The notes under the pieces: generated by a model
What the model was told of the DNA's origin: nothing
What the model saw: only the letters and a program-made list of their open reading frames with translations
Database searches by the model: none
Position numbers and translations under genes: made by a program
Part shown: positions 7,199-17,514 of the stretch, piece by piece
How the letters are laid out: every line of letters begins with the position of its first letter
Position numbering within the stretch: position 1 is the first letter of the stretch
Source of the DNA: Chromatiaceae bacterium
GTDB taxonomy: Bacteria; Pseudomonadota; Gammaproteobacteria; Chromatiales; Chromatiaceae
DNA: 64,000 nt
NCBI GenBank assembly: GCA_019356535.1
Contig: CP037918.1
Span: 1,892,315-1,956,314, forward strand
Direction of reading: 5' to 3'

Positions 7199-9306
7199 TT
7201 TGTCTTCCCTCCTCCGAACTCGTAGCGATAGCTGAGCAGGAAACTGCGCGGCTTGCCGGGCACATAGCTGTAACGGGTACCACCGGCGTCCAGTTCCGCC
7301 TCGATCGCATAACGCTTGTCGAAGAGATTGTCGACGTTCAGGCCGATACGGTGTGGTCCCTTGCGGTAGCCGACGAACAGATTGGTCACCAGGTCGTAAC
7401 CACCATATTTTTCGTCGTTGGCGTTGTTCATGTAGTAGCTGCCCCAACTGTCCGCGCTGATGCGCGCCGACAGTCCGTTACCGGCGTCAAGATCGGCGAA
7501 CAGGGTGTACTTGTGGCGTGGCACGAAGGGAAGCCGGTTGCCTGAGCGATCAAAGGTCGAGATACCCACCCGCTCGATAAAGGCGTCGTATTTGTAGTCG
7601 CTGAACGCGTAGTTGACCCCGACGGTCAGGCCACGGGAGACCAAGACGCTCCCGGAAAACTCGAACCCTTTCTTGTCGGTTTCGCCGGCATTGACGAAGG
7701 TGGTATGGAAGTTTTCTACTGTCTGGACGACCTCGTCCTTGCCACGCATCCAGTAGAGCGAGGTGTCGAAACGCCAGTTGGCGGCCCGCCCTTTCAGACC
7801 CAGTTCCAGGTTGCGGGTGCTCGCCTTGTTCAGGTTCGGATTGGTGTCGAGTTCATTGGCAAAGGGCACTTGGTCGGCCTGTGCCAGCGAGACAAAGGTA
7901 TTGATCCGGGGTGTCAGAGCATAACTGAGGCCCAGTTTTGCGGAGCGGAGTATGAAGTCGCGGTCCAGGGTGCTGAATCCGCTTCCAGGCTGATAACTCC
8001 CGCTGGCGTAGTCGTAGAGCAGGATCTCGTTCTTCTCGGAACGGATGTTGGACCAGTCGATGCGGCCGCCAAGGTCCAGGGTGAGGCGACCACTCAGAGT
8101 CACGGATTCCTGGACAAAGAAACCATAGAGACGGTTCTCGGTATCCTTGACCTCCATGAGATCCCCCCGGCGGTCGGAAAGCGTCGCGATGATACGGCCG
8201 CTCGGCAATTCAATCCGGTCAGCATAGGTGTACCGTTTATCGTCATGGTTGATATCCATGCGATAGGTGACGCCGCCAGTGAAATTCGCAGGTTTGCCGG
8301 CAACAGAATGCGGCTTGAGCAATTCCAGATCGGCACCGAAGATATTGGAACCCGGGGTGACTGCGATACGTCCCGTCACCGGGTGATAATGCGAATAGTT
8401 GTTGAAGTAGAGGCGCGGCTTGAGGGTATAACCGTCTCTCGGTAGTTCCATGCGCGAGTTGAGGGACCAGATTTTGGAATAGCGTCCGGTATGATCGAAG
8501 GCCGAGTTGTTGTCGGTCTGCTTGCCGGTTGCCAGATAGTTGGCGAAGTCTGTCTCATCCATATCTCCGGCAAACTGCAGATCCGCCTTGGTATAGCTCA
8601 GCTCGGTCTCCCATACGTCGTCGCCGCCGAGAAACATGCCGTGTTTGAGGCTGAACTGGCTCGTCTCGAACTTGTTGTGGCGGCGCCAGCTGTTGTCGTT
8701 GCTGCGATGCGAGAACGTGAAGGCCGCAGACTGGTCTTCATTGATATCGAAGCCGCGGCGCACATGAAGGTTCCTGGCCTTCTCCGTGCCGAGAGCCAGC
8801 TTGAGATTGTCGCCCCTTTGATCAAAGACGGATCGAGAAATGATCTGGATGGCGCCACCGGCCGAGCCTGCCGCATACAGGTTGCCGGGACCCTTGGTAA
8901 CCTCGACACGCTGAATATCCTGGGTGTCGACGAAATCGAGCCGCGTGAAGCTGTCCGGGTCGGTGATCGGCACCCCATCGCGGATCACCATGATCTCACG
9001 AATACCATAGTTCGCCTTGAGGCCGGCGCCGCGGATGACCAGGCGAGCGTCATAACCGCCGTTCTTAGAGTTGATCAGGACACCGGGGACCTCATTGATG
9101 GCCTCGGTGATATTGAACATGGGCGCCTTTTCCAAACGTTCCTCGCCGACCACGGCGATTGCCTCGGGAACGTCCTTGGTGACACGTTCCGAGCGGGTGG
9201 CGGTGACGCTGACCGTATCCAGCAGTTCTGCGGCGTGGGCATTGGACAGCATCATCACAATGGAGAGGGCAAGCACGGACCGGCGTGCCGAATGATTGCG
9301 TGGCAT
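7195..9306 (-). CDS. TonB-dependent outer-membrane receptor
   Basis: The product is 703 residues. A signal peptide (about 1-26, ending AHA) is followed by a TonB box, LLDTVSVTATR. The plug domain (about 45-160) contains NEVPGVLI, LVIRGAG and VEVTKGPGNLYAAGSAGGAIQI, and the C-terminal beta-barrel ends with GKPRSFLLSYRYEF. The start at 9306 has GAGG upstream and gives a proper signal peptide; longer readings do not. It is co-transcribed with its own TonB-ExbBD. The ligand is not evident. The DUF2946-like protein upstream and the His-rich partner downstream point to a metal or metal complex, possibly copper, but this is inference. Confidence 0.92.
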   Translation of the reverse strand: MPRNHSARRSVLALSIVMMLSNAHAAELLDTVSVTATRSERVTKDVPEAIAVVGEERLEKAPMFNITEAINEVPGVLINSKNGGYDARLVIRGAGLKANYGIREIMVIRDGVPITDPDSFTRLDFVDTQDIQRVEVTKGPGNLYAAGSAGGAIQIISRSVFDQRGDNLKLALGTEKARNLHVRRGFDINEDQSAAFTFSHRSNDNSWRRHNKFETSQFSLKHGMFLGGDDVWETELSYTKADLQFAGDMDETDFANYLATGKQTDNNSAFDHTGRYSKIWSLNSRMELPRDGYTLKPRLYFNNYSHYHPVTGRIAVTPGSNIFGADLELLKPHSVAGKPANFTGGVTYRMDINHDDKRYTYADRIELPSGRIIATLSDRRGDLMEVKDTENRLYGFFVQESVTLSGRLTLDLGGRIDWSNIRSEKNEILLYDYASGSYQPGSGFSTLDRDFILRSAKLGLSYALTPRINTFVSLAQADQVPFANELDTNPNLNKASTRNLELGLKGRAANWRFDTSLYWMRGKDEVVQTVENFHTTFVNAGETDKKGFEFSGSVLVSRGLTVGVNYAFSDYKYDAFIERVGISTFDRSGNRLPFVPRHKYTLFADLDAGNGLSARISADSWGSYYMNNANDEKYGGYDLVTNLFVGYRKGPHRIGLNVDNLFDKRYAIEAELDAGGTRYSYVPGKPRSFLLSYRYEFGGGKTK

Positions 9307-9405
9307 GACTCTACCTCGTATCGGATCTGAATTTAGGCACAGGCACAGCTGGACGCAGACCTGCAACGGTCTGTGCACAGGTGCTTCAGGGTTTCTGGAA
9401 GGGGG

Positions 9406-9831
9406 TCAGATCCGGACCGGAGGTGCCCGAATAACAGTGTGATGACTGAAGGAGCGTGGGAGAGTGCCGATGATTGCCGGTGGGCGTTCCTCAACTGCGA
9501 GGCTGGTCCAGACAGGCTGCACAGCTGCCAGATTCAGCAGGGCCTCTGCCAGCAGTTGCGAGAACACGATGGCGGGACTGCGTTGCCCGTCGTCACCATC
9601 CGGCTGCGGGTGCTCGTCACCTGGATAGATGATTCTTTCACTGAGACCATCCAGGGTGCAGACCTCGACCACGATTCCCCGTTCGTCAACTACGAGACGG
9701 GAATGACTTTGCAAGGGAATCAGGACCTGGCCCAGCATGATGAAGCCAAGCAGCCATGGCAAACCGGGACGTTGCGCAAGATCACGCATACGACTCATAA
9801 ATGACGCGCCATTTATCCGTCCGGCATGCAT
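9406..9831 (-). CDS. Small DUF2946-like membrane/exported protein
   Basis: This is a 141-residue protein with one hydrophobic segment (about residues 23-40, LPWLLGFIMLGQVLIPL) followed by RGIVVEVCTLDG. The CT-x-x-G element after a helix resembles DUF2946 proteins, which often accompany TonB-dependent copper receptors. It is the first gene after IS copy B and lies 99 bases upstream of the receptor. Two starts are possible, ATG at 9831 or at 9798; neither has a convincing Shine-Dalgarno. A TATAAA sits between the IS end and the gene, so a promoter may lie at the IS junction. The family assignment is tentative. Confidence 0.6.
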   Translation of the reverse strand: MHAGRINGASFMSRMRDLAQRPGLPWLLGFIMLGQVLIPLQSHSRLVVDERGIVVEVCTLDGLSERIIYPGDEHPQPDGDDGQRSPAIVFSQLLAEALLNLAAVQPVWTSLAVEERPPAIIGTLPRSFSHHTVIRAPPVRI

Positions 9832-9870
9832 GCTGGCGTTTATACCCCAACGTCCACAAGATATAAAGCG

Positions 9871-10586
9871 CCTTGCGTCTCCTCATTGCTCACAGTCAAT
9901 CCGGGATCAATGAACACCGGCCACTCCGCCTCCAGCCAATGCTCCCACAGCCGGCCACGGTCATCGCCCCGATCAATGATCCACAAGGGACGGCAGCTCG
10001 GGGGACACTGAACCTCGCTCATCACACTCACTGCGGCAACCACTCTCCGTGACCGACCGCACCCGGGTCAGCAATGGCAGGGAGGTGCTCTTGTTCACAT
10101 CCCGGGCCACCACACTGATCAGCGGGTAGCCACCGACAATCTCTCCCCGGTCTCCGTCACGCGCCCGGCTCCAGCTGCTGCAATTGCAGCGCCTGGGCCG
10201 CTCGGGCCACCTCGCTGTGCCGGGCCAGCATGCGTGACAGCCGTTTCCGGGTGTGATGCAACCGGGTCGGTTCTTTCAGGGCTCACGCGATATACGAGTG
10301 CCTCAGGCTGACGCTGTAGAGGATGCCCATGACCATCTCGGCCTTGAGTGTGCAGACCGGGCGTTTGATCAGTGGCGGCAGGTTGTCGAGTCAGTCCGCC
10401 AGGCGGGTTTTCCATTCGATGCGTTCTCTGGCATCGTTGGGCAAAGGGTTCTCCCCTGGATTCAGTGACTTATCGCCAACTTCATTGCATCCGGCCGGGA
10501 ACCCCTATTCACACCGATTCTTGCTTTTTTCTCCACCTTTTCGGTGCTTTACGAGCATTATTCTCAGAAAATGGGGAGACGCTAGG
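9871..10586 (-). mobile_element. Degraded IS4-like element, copy B
   Basis: A 716-bp second copy of the element at 2097-2811, in the same orientation and nearly identical by eye. Its ends are CCTTGCGTCTCC at 9871 and CCTAGCGTCTCC read inward from 10586. It sits upstream of the TonB operon, so reading in the operon direction it could supply an outward promoter. Confidence 0.8.
9875..10465 (-). pseudogene. Transposase remnant (DDE, IS4-like), copy B
   Basis: It holds the same broken reading frames as the copy at 2100-2690, including the same internal stops and the IIDRGDDRGRLWE block. The C-terminal part of the enzyme is absent. It cannot encode an active transposase. Confidence 0.7.
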
Positions 10587-10593
10587 CATCCCG
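10587..10593. repeat. Right target-site duplication CATCCCG
   Basis: It directly follows the outer inverted repeat of IS copy B and matches 2090-2096 exactly. Joining the two flanks across one copy would restore the pre-insertion sequence. Confidence 0.75.
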
Positions 10594-10655
10594 CTTTTCC
10601 TGACCATCCGAAACCATCGGATTGCGCGCGAGAAAGCAGCAGTTCCGGCGATAAT

Positions 10656-11801
10656 TCAGAATAGCTCGACCTCGCTGGCGCCAGCATCCACTGAATCCAG
10701 CATCCAGTGGTAATAGGTTTCTTCCAGTTCTTCCAGCAAGGTGATCACGCGATCGCTGGCCTCTTCCATCTCTTCCAATGCCCTCAGACACCCCTCGGTA
10801 TCGCCCGCCTCGCTCGCGCGCAACGCCCGTACGCCGGCTTCGTGCACCACGGCATGGGGCTCGTCGAGGTGCTGATAGGCCAGCGAATCGGCCAGCTGGG
10901 CACCCTCACCCTCGAAATACCACTTGCCCAGCCGGCAATGCTGATGGCTGGAGAAATCATCGGGCGACTTGTCACTTTGGCCAGCCAGCACCTTGTAGAT
11001 CGCCAACTTGTAGAGGATGTGGTCAAGCTTGACCACTTCGATGAAGGTGCCGGCCGCATTACGGCTGATGGTCTGGACCATGCCCTGCGAAAGATGGGTA
11101 ACCTCGCCGATGACATCGTTGATCTGGTCGGTCTGCTCCAGCATGCGCGAGCTGGCATCGACCATGCCTTCGAAGCCGGCCTTGGTCTCATCGGCATAAC
11201 CGGTCACCCGTTGTACATGGTCCTTGATGCGATCGGTGGCATCCGCCGTCTTCGCCGCCAGGCTACGCACCTCCTCTGCCACCACCGCGAACCCCCGGCC
11301 CTGTTCTCCTGCCCGTGCCGCCTCGATGGCGGCATTGAGGGCCAGCAGATTGGTCTGGTCAGAGATCTCGGCAATGGTATCGGTGAACTGGTGGATCGCC
11401 CGTACCGCCTCGTCGAGGTTGTTGACCGTCTCCTGCCCGCTGGCGGCAGAACGCGCCACCTCCTCGACCTGGCTGCGCACCGCTTCGAGAAAGATGGTGC
11501 TCTGCCTGAACAGGCGCGAAGACTCATTGAGCTGTTTCTGCTCTTCCTGCAGGAGCGACGCTCCCTGACCGGCCTGATTGCGAATCGCATCCAGGGCCCT
11601 CTCGGATCGCAGCGTGAGGGCGACCTGACGTTCCACGTAGGCACACCAGGCGACATTACGCCGCCCGTCCTCACGTTCCTGCGCCAGCGTCGCCTCCACT
11701 TCTGCAAGCCGGGCACGCAATGCCTGGTTCTCGCTTTCCAATTCGGCAGTCCTTGCCTGCTCCTGCTCCAGACGTTTCCGGGTTCTGCCAAAAGGGAACA
11801 T
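10656..11801 (-). CDS. Soluble methyl-accepting chemotaxis protein with CZB domain
   Basis: The 381-residue protein has no membrane segment. An N-terminal coiled coil (about 5-45) leads into an MCP signalling domain whose hairpin tip reads [35 protein letters not shown] (about 145-180). A C-terminal CZB (chemoreceptor zinc-binding) domain follows at about 265-355, with the conserved elements [22 protein letters not shown] and H-x3-H near [12 protein letters not shown] domains bind zinc and sense zinc or oxidants. The start at 11801 is the last ATG before the coiled coil; the open frame continues upstream without coding signs. No other che genes are in the window. Confidence 0.9.
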   Translation of the reverse strand: MFPFGRTRKRLEQEQARTAELESENQALRARLAEVEATLAQEREDGRRNVAWCAYVERQVALTLRSERALDAIRNQAGQGASLLQEEQKQLNESSRLFRQSTIFLEAVRSQVEEVARSAASGQETVNNLDEAVRAIHQFTDTIAEISDQTNLLALNAAIEAARAGEQGRGFAVVAEEVRSLAAKTADATDRIKDHVQRVTGYADETKAGFEGMVDASSRMLEQTDQINDVIGEVTHLSQGMVQTISRNAAGTFIEVVKLDHILYKLAIYKVLAGQSDKSPDDFSSHQHCRLGKWYFEGEGAQLADSLAYQHLDEPHAVVHEAGVRALRASEAGDTEGCLRALEEMEEASDRVITLLEELEETYYHWMLDSVDAGASEVELF

Positions 11802-12052
11802 GGTCTTCTGATCTCTCCAATCGCCGAACGGACATCTCACGGCTACCCCAAGGATTAGCGACAAGGATTAGCGACCCCTTCCCACCGGACTTTAGGAACC
11901 CCCTGACCCAATCCTCCACTCGCTTGCGGGACAAGGAGAGAAGCACTTTGTCAGAGGCTTCTTCGGCACGAAGTCTCCATGCCGGAAACAACAGCACATC
12001 TGGTATGATTTCCCCTCTCTATCCGAGCAACCCGTCGAAACGACAAGATCCC

Positions 12053-12910
12053 ATGAGTGCCCAGATTCTCGATGGCAAGGCCATCGCTACCGACGTGCGT
12101 GAACAAGTGCGCCTGCAGGTCGAACAACGCGTCACGGAGGGACAGCGCCCCCCCGGCCTGGTGGTGGTGCTGGTCGGCGAAAACCCGGCATCCCAGGTCT
12201 ATGTGCGCAACAAGCAGCTGGCCTGCGAGAAGGCAGGCTTCAAGTCCGAACTGATCCAGCTCCCCAGCGACACTTCGCAGGAGACGCTGCTGGAGCTGAT
12301 CGATGACCTGAACGTGCGCGACGACGTGGACGGCATCCTGGTACAACTGCCGCTGCCGGAGCAGATCGACGAACACGCGGTTACCGAGCGCATCCGTCCA
12401 GACAAGGACGTGGACGGCTTCCACCCCTACAACGTCGGGCGGCTGGCACTGCGCATGCCGCTGCTGCGCCCCTGCACGCCCAAGGGCGTGATGACCCTGC
12501 TGGCGCGCACCGGCATCGAGCTGGAGGGGAAGGACGCTATCGTCCTCGGCCAGTCCAACATCGTCGGCCGACCGATGCTGCTGGAGCTGCTGGCCGCGCG
12601 CTGTACTCCGACCATCTGCCACAGCCGCACCCGCGACCTGGCCGACAAGGTGCGCCGGGCCGACATCGTGGTGGCCGCCGTGGGCGTGCCGAACTTCGTG
12701 CAGGGAGACTGGATCAAACCCGGCGCCATCGTCATCGATGTCGGCATCAACCGTCTGGACGACGGCTCCCTGTGCGGCGACGTGGACTTCGAGGCGGCCA
12801 GGGAGGTCGCCGGCTGGATCACGCCGGTGCCTGGCGGCGTGGGCCCCATGACCGTGGCCACCCTGCTGGAGAACACCCTGCAGGCAGCCGAGCTCCACGC
12901 CGGAACCTGA
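12053..12910 (+). CDS. folD: Bifunctional methylenetetrahydrofolate dehydrogenase/cyclohydrolase
   Basis: FolD interconverts 5,10-methylene-THF, methenyl-THF and 10-formyl-THF using NADP. The 285-residue protein has the standard length. The catalytic Y50/K54 pair sits in SQVYVRNKQ, the family signatures GILVQLPLP and [12 protein letters not shown] are intact, and the NADP-binding GQSNIVGRP lies near residue 165. The ATG at 12053 matches the family start; the open frame extends far upstream but is not coding. A TATGAT 48 bases upstream may be a -10, with no clear -35. It supplies 10-formyl-THF used by purN (37954). Confidence 0.98.
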   Translation: MSAQILDGKAIATDVREQVRLQVEQRVTEGQRPPGLVVVLVGENPASQVYVRNKQLACEKAGFKSELIQLPSDTSQETLLELIDDLNVRDDVDGILVQLPLPEQIDEHAVTERIRPDKDVDGFHPYNVGRLALRMPLLRPCTPKGVMTLLARTGIELEGKDAIVLGQSNIVGRPMLLELLAARCTPTICHSRTRDLADKVRRADIVVAAVGVPNFVQGDWIKPGAIVIDVGINRLDDGSLCGDVDFEAAREVAGWITPVPGGVGPMTVATLLENTLQAAELHAGT

Positions 12911-12920
12911 CCAGACAATT

Positions 12921-12949
12921 CCCTGACGGGGTCCCGGACCCTGTCAGGG
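12921..12949. terminator. Hairpin after folD
   Basis: A long near-perfect palindrome (CCCTGAC, GGGTCC / GGACCC, GTCAGGG) begins 10 bases after the folD stop. There is no T-run, so it is a terminator-like or mRNA-end-stabilising hairpin rather than a textbook intrinsic terminator. Confidence 0.5.
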
Positions 12950-12980
12950 TGATGCAAAACTGCACGACAATCCAAACACC

Positions 12981-13005
12981 GTGTCGGGCCGAAGCCCGAC
13001 CTACA
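12981..13005 (+). repeat. REP-like palindrome, copy 1
   Basis: GTCGGGC-CGAA-GCCCGAC followed by CTACA. The same stem-CTACA design recurs at 19241-19264, 19316-19339 (inverted) and 42829-42852. It lies 27 bases upstream of the ettA start. Confidence 0.7.
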
Positions 13006-13031
13006 GTCGAACCAGCGTTTCTCAGGAATCT

Positions 13032-14699
<1,668 letters not shown>

Positions 14700-14723
14700 G
14701 TTCCGCGCAATGACACCTCGGAC

Positions 14724-14751
14724 GCTGGCCCGGCGCCCTGCCCGGGCCAGC
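14724..14751. terminator. Bidirectional hairpin between ettA and lapD
   Basis: GCTGGCCCGG pairs with CCGGGCCAGC around a seven- to eight-base loop in the 61-bp gap between two convergent genes. There is no T-run on either side, so it is called as a probable transcript-end hairpin. Confidence 0.55.
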
Positions 14752-14760
14752 GGCAGGGAA

Positions 14761-16704
14761 TCAGGCCCGCACGTCCTCGGGCTCGCCCAGAAAATACCCG
14801 CGTCCGCCGTCAATGCCGGTCTCACGCAGGCGCGCCCACACGGCAGCCGACTCGACCGCTTCGGCGATCACCTGCAGCTCGAGACCATGGGCGATGTCGA
14901 TGAGCGCGTGCAGAAAGAAGGTGTCCTGCGGGTCCTGCTCCAGATCGCGGGTGAACGCGGCATCGACCTTGAGATAGTGCACCTTCAGCTCGCGGAGGGC
15001 GGCAAAGGCACTGAAGCCCTTGCCGAAATGATCCAGCGAGAACTTGACACCGAGCGGCGCCAGCCGGTCAATCCATTCGCGCAGCCGTTGCGGGTGCGCC
15101 TGGGCCGTGTATTCCGACCATTCCAGCACCAAGTGGCACGCCACTTTGGGATGGGCACGCAAGGTCTGCTCCACCCATTCGAGACATTCCGCCTCCACCA
15201 GGCTGCCGGAGGACAGATTGATCGCCAGCGGCTCCTCGCCGAACACCCCTGACAGGCGTTCACAGACCTCGGTGATCACCCAACGATCGATGCGCACCGC
15301 CAGGCCCAGCGACTCGGCCACCGGCACGAAGACACCTGCGGGGACGATGGCCCCCTCGTCTTCCAGGTCCACCAGCCTCAGGAACAACTCGCGGTGCAGC
15401 AGCGTTCCGCCGGCGGCATACACCCCCTGCGCCTGCATCTGGAAGAAGCCCTTGTCGAGCGCATGCTCGATCGCTTTTCCCCATTGTGTGGCCGAACGCG
15501 TGACACAAGCAGCATGCGCCGACTCGAGCACCACCCAGGCATTGCCTCCGGCCTGGCGGGCCTGGCGCAGCGCCAGGTCGGCCTGCGCCAACAGCTCCCC
15601 CGCGGCCTGGTCGCGATACATCACGCCACCCACCTGCCCGACATCGGCCGGCAGCCCTTCCTGCACGGCGCACAGGCCACCGAGTGCCGCCGCGATACGC
15701 GCCGCCAGCTCGCGCAGCCGCGCCTCGTCCAGCCCCTCGCACAACACGGCAAAGTCGGCGCCGGCAACATGCGCCAGGGTCGTCCTCTCGAGGCCGGCGC
15801 TCTCCTGGCGCAACAGATCGGCAACCACCACCAGCAGCTGGTCGCCTGCCTGGTAACCGCGGGCATCGTTGAAGGCCTTGAAATCGCGGATCTGCACCAG
15901 CAACAGGCCGCCCGCGCTCTGCTCGTCGGCCAGACGGCTCTCCAGCACCGCCATGAAGTGCCGCCGGTTGGCCAGCCCGGTCAGGGCATCGGTATAGGCC
16001 TGCTCGCGCAGGCGGGCGGCCAGGCGCTCGGCATTGTCCAGCATCTGCCGGACCTTGATCGACAGGCGGTTCATGGCATCGACCACACGCCGGAACTCCA
16101 GGGTGAAGGGCCGCTCCTCGACAACCGGGAACTCACGGTTGCAGATCGCCTCAGCCTGCCATTCCACCTTCTTCAACGGCCGCAGCATCCAGCGCAACAG
16201 GGCAAGCGCCAGCAGCAGAAGAGCACCGGCCGCCACGAAGAACCAGACCAGGGTATCGACGGCCGTGCTCCACAACTTGCGGTAGGCCAGCCCGGGATGA
16301 CTGACGACACGCACCTTGCCCACCTGGCGCCAGCCCGACATCATCATCGCATCGCCCTCGGGTGGGTGCAGCGGGAAAAGCGCCATGAACCACTGGGGCA
16401 CATCCGCCCGAAAATCGGTGTGACGTTCGACCAGCACCTTGCCGTCCAGACCTTCGATGCGAATCGACAGATAATCGCCCCGATGTGCGATGGCGTTCAC
16501 CATCGCGGTGAACATCGGCTGGTCGCCACTGGCCACGTGGGCGGTAGCGCTCAGCCCCAGCGAGGTGGCCGCGTCCTGGGCGTGCGAGGCCAGCTGGCTC
16601 TCTAGGTAGTCGCGGGTGTGATGCACACTGATCAGGAAGGTACCGGTAAACAACAGCAATACCAGGGCGCTGATCAACAACACGAGTTGTTTCGACAGGC
16701 TCAT
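14761..16704 (-). CDS. lapD: LapD-type c-di-GMP receptor with degenerate GGDEF and EAL domains
   Basis: LapD is an inner-membrane c-di-GMP sensor that sequesters the periplasmic protease LapG. The 647-residue protein has a membrane helix (about 5-25), a periplasmic LapD/MoxY N-terminal domain (about 26-150), a second helix (about 158-180), a HAMP linker, a GGDEF domain (about 245-395) and an EAL domain (about 410-645). The GGDEF signature reads AGADF and the EAL signature reads REL, so both are expected to be enzymatically inactive, as in known LapD. Its ATG overlaps the lapG stop by four bases, so lapG-lapD is one operon. The cognate large adhesin is not in the window. Confidence 0.9.
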   Translation of the reverse strand: MSLSKQLVLLISALVLLLFTGTFLISVHHTRDYLESQLASHAQDAATSLGLSATAHVASGDQPMFTAMVNAIAHRGDYLSIRIEGLDGKVLVERHTDFRADVPQWFMALFPLHPPEGDAMMMSGWRQVGKVRVVSHPGLAYRKLWSTAVDTLVWFFVAAGALLLLALALLRWMLRPLKKVEWQAEAICNREFPVVEERPFTLEFRRVVDAMNRLSIKVRQMLDNAERLAARLREQAYTDALTGLANRRHFMAVLESRLADEQSAGGLLLVQIRDFKAFNDARGYQAGDQLLVVVADLLRQESAGLERTTLAHVAGADFAVLCEGLDEARLRELAARIAAALGGLCAVQEGLPADVGQVGGVMYRDQAAGELLAQADLALRQARQAGGNAWVVLESAHAACVTRSATQWGKAIEHALDKGFFQMQAQGVYAAGGTLLHRELFLRLVDLEDEGAIVPAGVFVPVAESLGLAVRIDRWVITEVCERLSGVFGEEPLAINLSSGSLVEAECLEWVEQTLRAHPKVACHLVLEWSEYTAQAHPQRLREWIDRLAPLGVKFSLDHFGKGFSAFAALRELKVHYLKVDAAFTRDLEQDPQDTFFLHALIDIAHGLELQVIAEAVESAAVWARLRETGIDGGRGYFLGEPEDVRA

Positions 16705-17405
16705 GAATCCTTTCTCATCTGCTCGCGCAGCTTTTTCTGAAACGCCTGCCAACGCTGGATCCGGTCGGAACCTCCTACCTTGCGCCCCTCCACCCGGTTC
16801 ACCGCCAACCACAGATCCGCACCGTTGAAACTGTACACTGGCACCAGGTCGGTGCGCAGACCTGCGCGTTCAATACGGTCGGTGAGATTATCCAGGATCA
16901 ATGGCTCCGCACCGGGTGTCGGATAATAGGCGAGCACCATGTGCGCACTCCCGATCTCCACCGCCTTGACATAGGTGACCCGCAACCGTTCCTCCGGAAC
17001 CCCCATGCTCACCAGGGTGAAATATTTCGACAGCGCGTAGTCCTCGCAATCGGCCGCATTCAGGCCCAGCACCTCGAACGGGGTAGCCCAGTAGTCTTTT
17101 TGATCCCAGAGCACATCGTCTTCGTCGTAACGCACACGGTTGAAAAAACGGTTCACGACGCGGATCTGGTCCTCCTCGGTATCACGCTGATGCGCTTCCA
17201 TGAGCCTTTGCAGCCGCTCGACCCGCTGCCTCGCTTCGAGGCCATATTCACTCTCGACCCAGCGATACAGGGCGGGATTGAACATCAACACCTGGGACTG
17301 CGACCCCGCCCAAGTGAGCAGACACGACAGGGCGAGCACCAACCACCAGCGGGTGACGGCAGCCTCGGCAGGCAAGAACGGCTGAGCTCGGACAAGGGTG
17401 TGCAT
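16701..17405 (-). CDS. lapG: LapG-type transglutaminase-like periplasmic cysteine protease
   Basis: LapG cleaves the N-terminal retention module of LapA-like adhesins when c-di-GMP is low. The 234-residue protein has an N-terminal hydrophobic export segment (about 20-40). The Cys-His-Asp triad is visible in ADCEDYALSKY (about C118), SAHMVLAYY (about H153) and LILDNL (about D171). It is immediately followed by lapD with a four-base overlap. Length and motifs match the BTLCP family. Confidence 0.92.
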   Translation of the reverse strand: MHTLVRAQPFLPAEAAVTRWWLVLALSCLLTWAGSQSQVLMFNPALYRWVESEYGLEARQRVERLQRLMEAHQRDTEEDQIRVVNRFFNRVRYDEDDVLWDQKDYWATPFEVLGLNAADCEDYALSKYFTLVSMGVPEERLRVTYVKAVEIGSAHMVLAYYPTPGAEPLILDNLTDRIERAGLRTDLVPVYSFNGADLWLAVNRVEGRKVGGSDRIQRWQAFQKKLREQMRKDS

Positions 17406-17514
17406 ACATCATCCTAAGCGGCACGAAGACCCGCGACTTGAACCGACGACGCTGCCGCGTCGCTGGCGATTCCGTTAGAATCACGCCCTCATCAACTGCC
17501 AGGCCAGATCGAAC

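Larger units (their letters stand above)
2097..10586. mobile_element. Composite-transposon-like island carrying a TonB uptake operon
   Basis: Two nearly identical IS remnants in direct orientation (2097-2811 and 9871-10586) bracket an eight-gene minus-strand operon. Each remnant has terminal inverted repeats close to CCTxGCGTCTCCCCATTTT. The outermost flanks share CATCCCG, while the inner flanks (TGATTCT after copy A; ATAAAGCG before copy B) share nothing with them. That pattern is expected if the 8.49-kb unit inserted as one piece using the outer ends. The insertion is just upstream of the tRNA-Pro promoter. Since both transposase copies are broken, transposition would have needed an intact enzyme in trans or predates the decay. 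Confidence 0.75.

Noticed and set aside
9307..9405. Cobalamin or other metal riboswitch upstream of the TonB receptor
   Set aside because: The gap is only 99 bases and shows no recognisable conserved riboswitch core.
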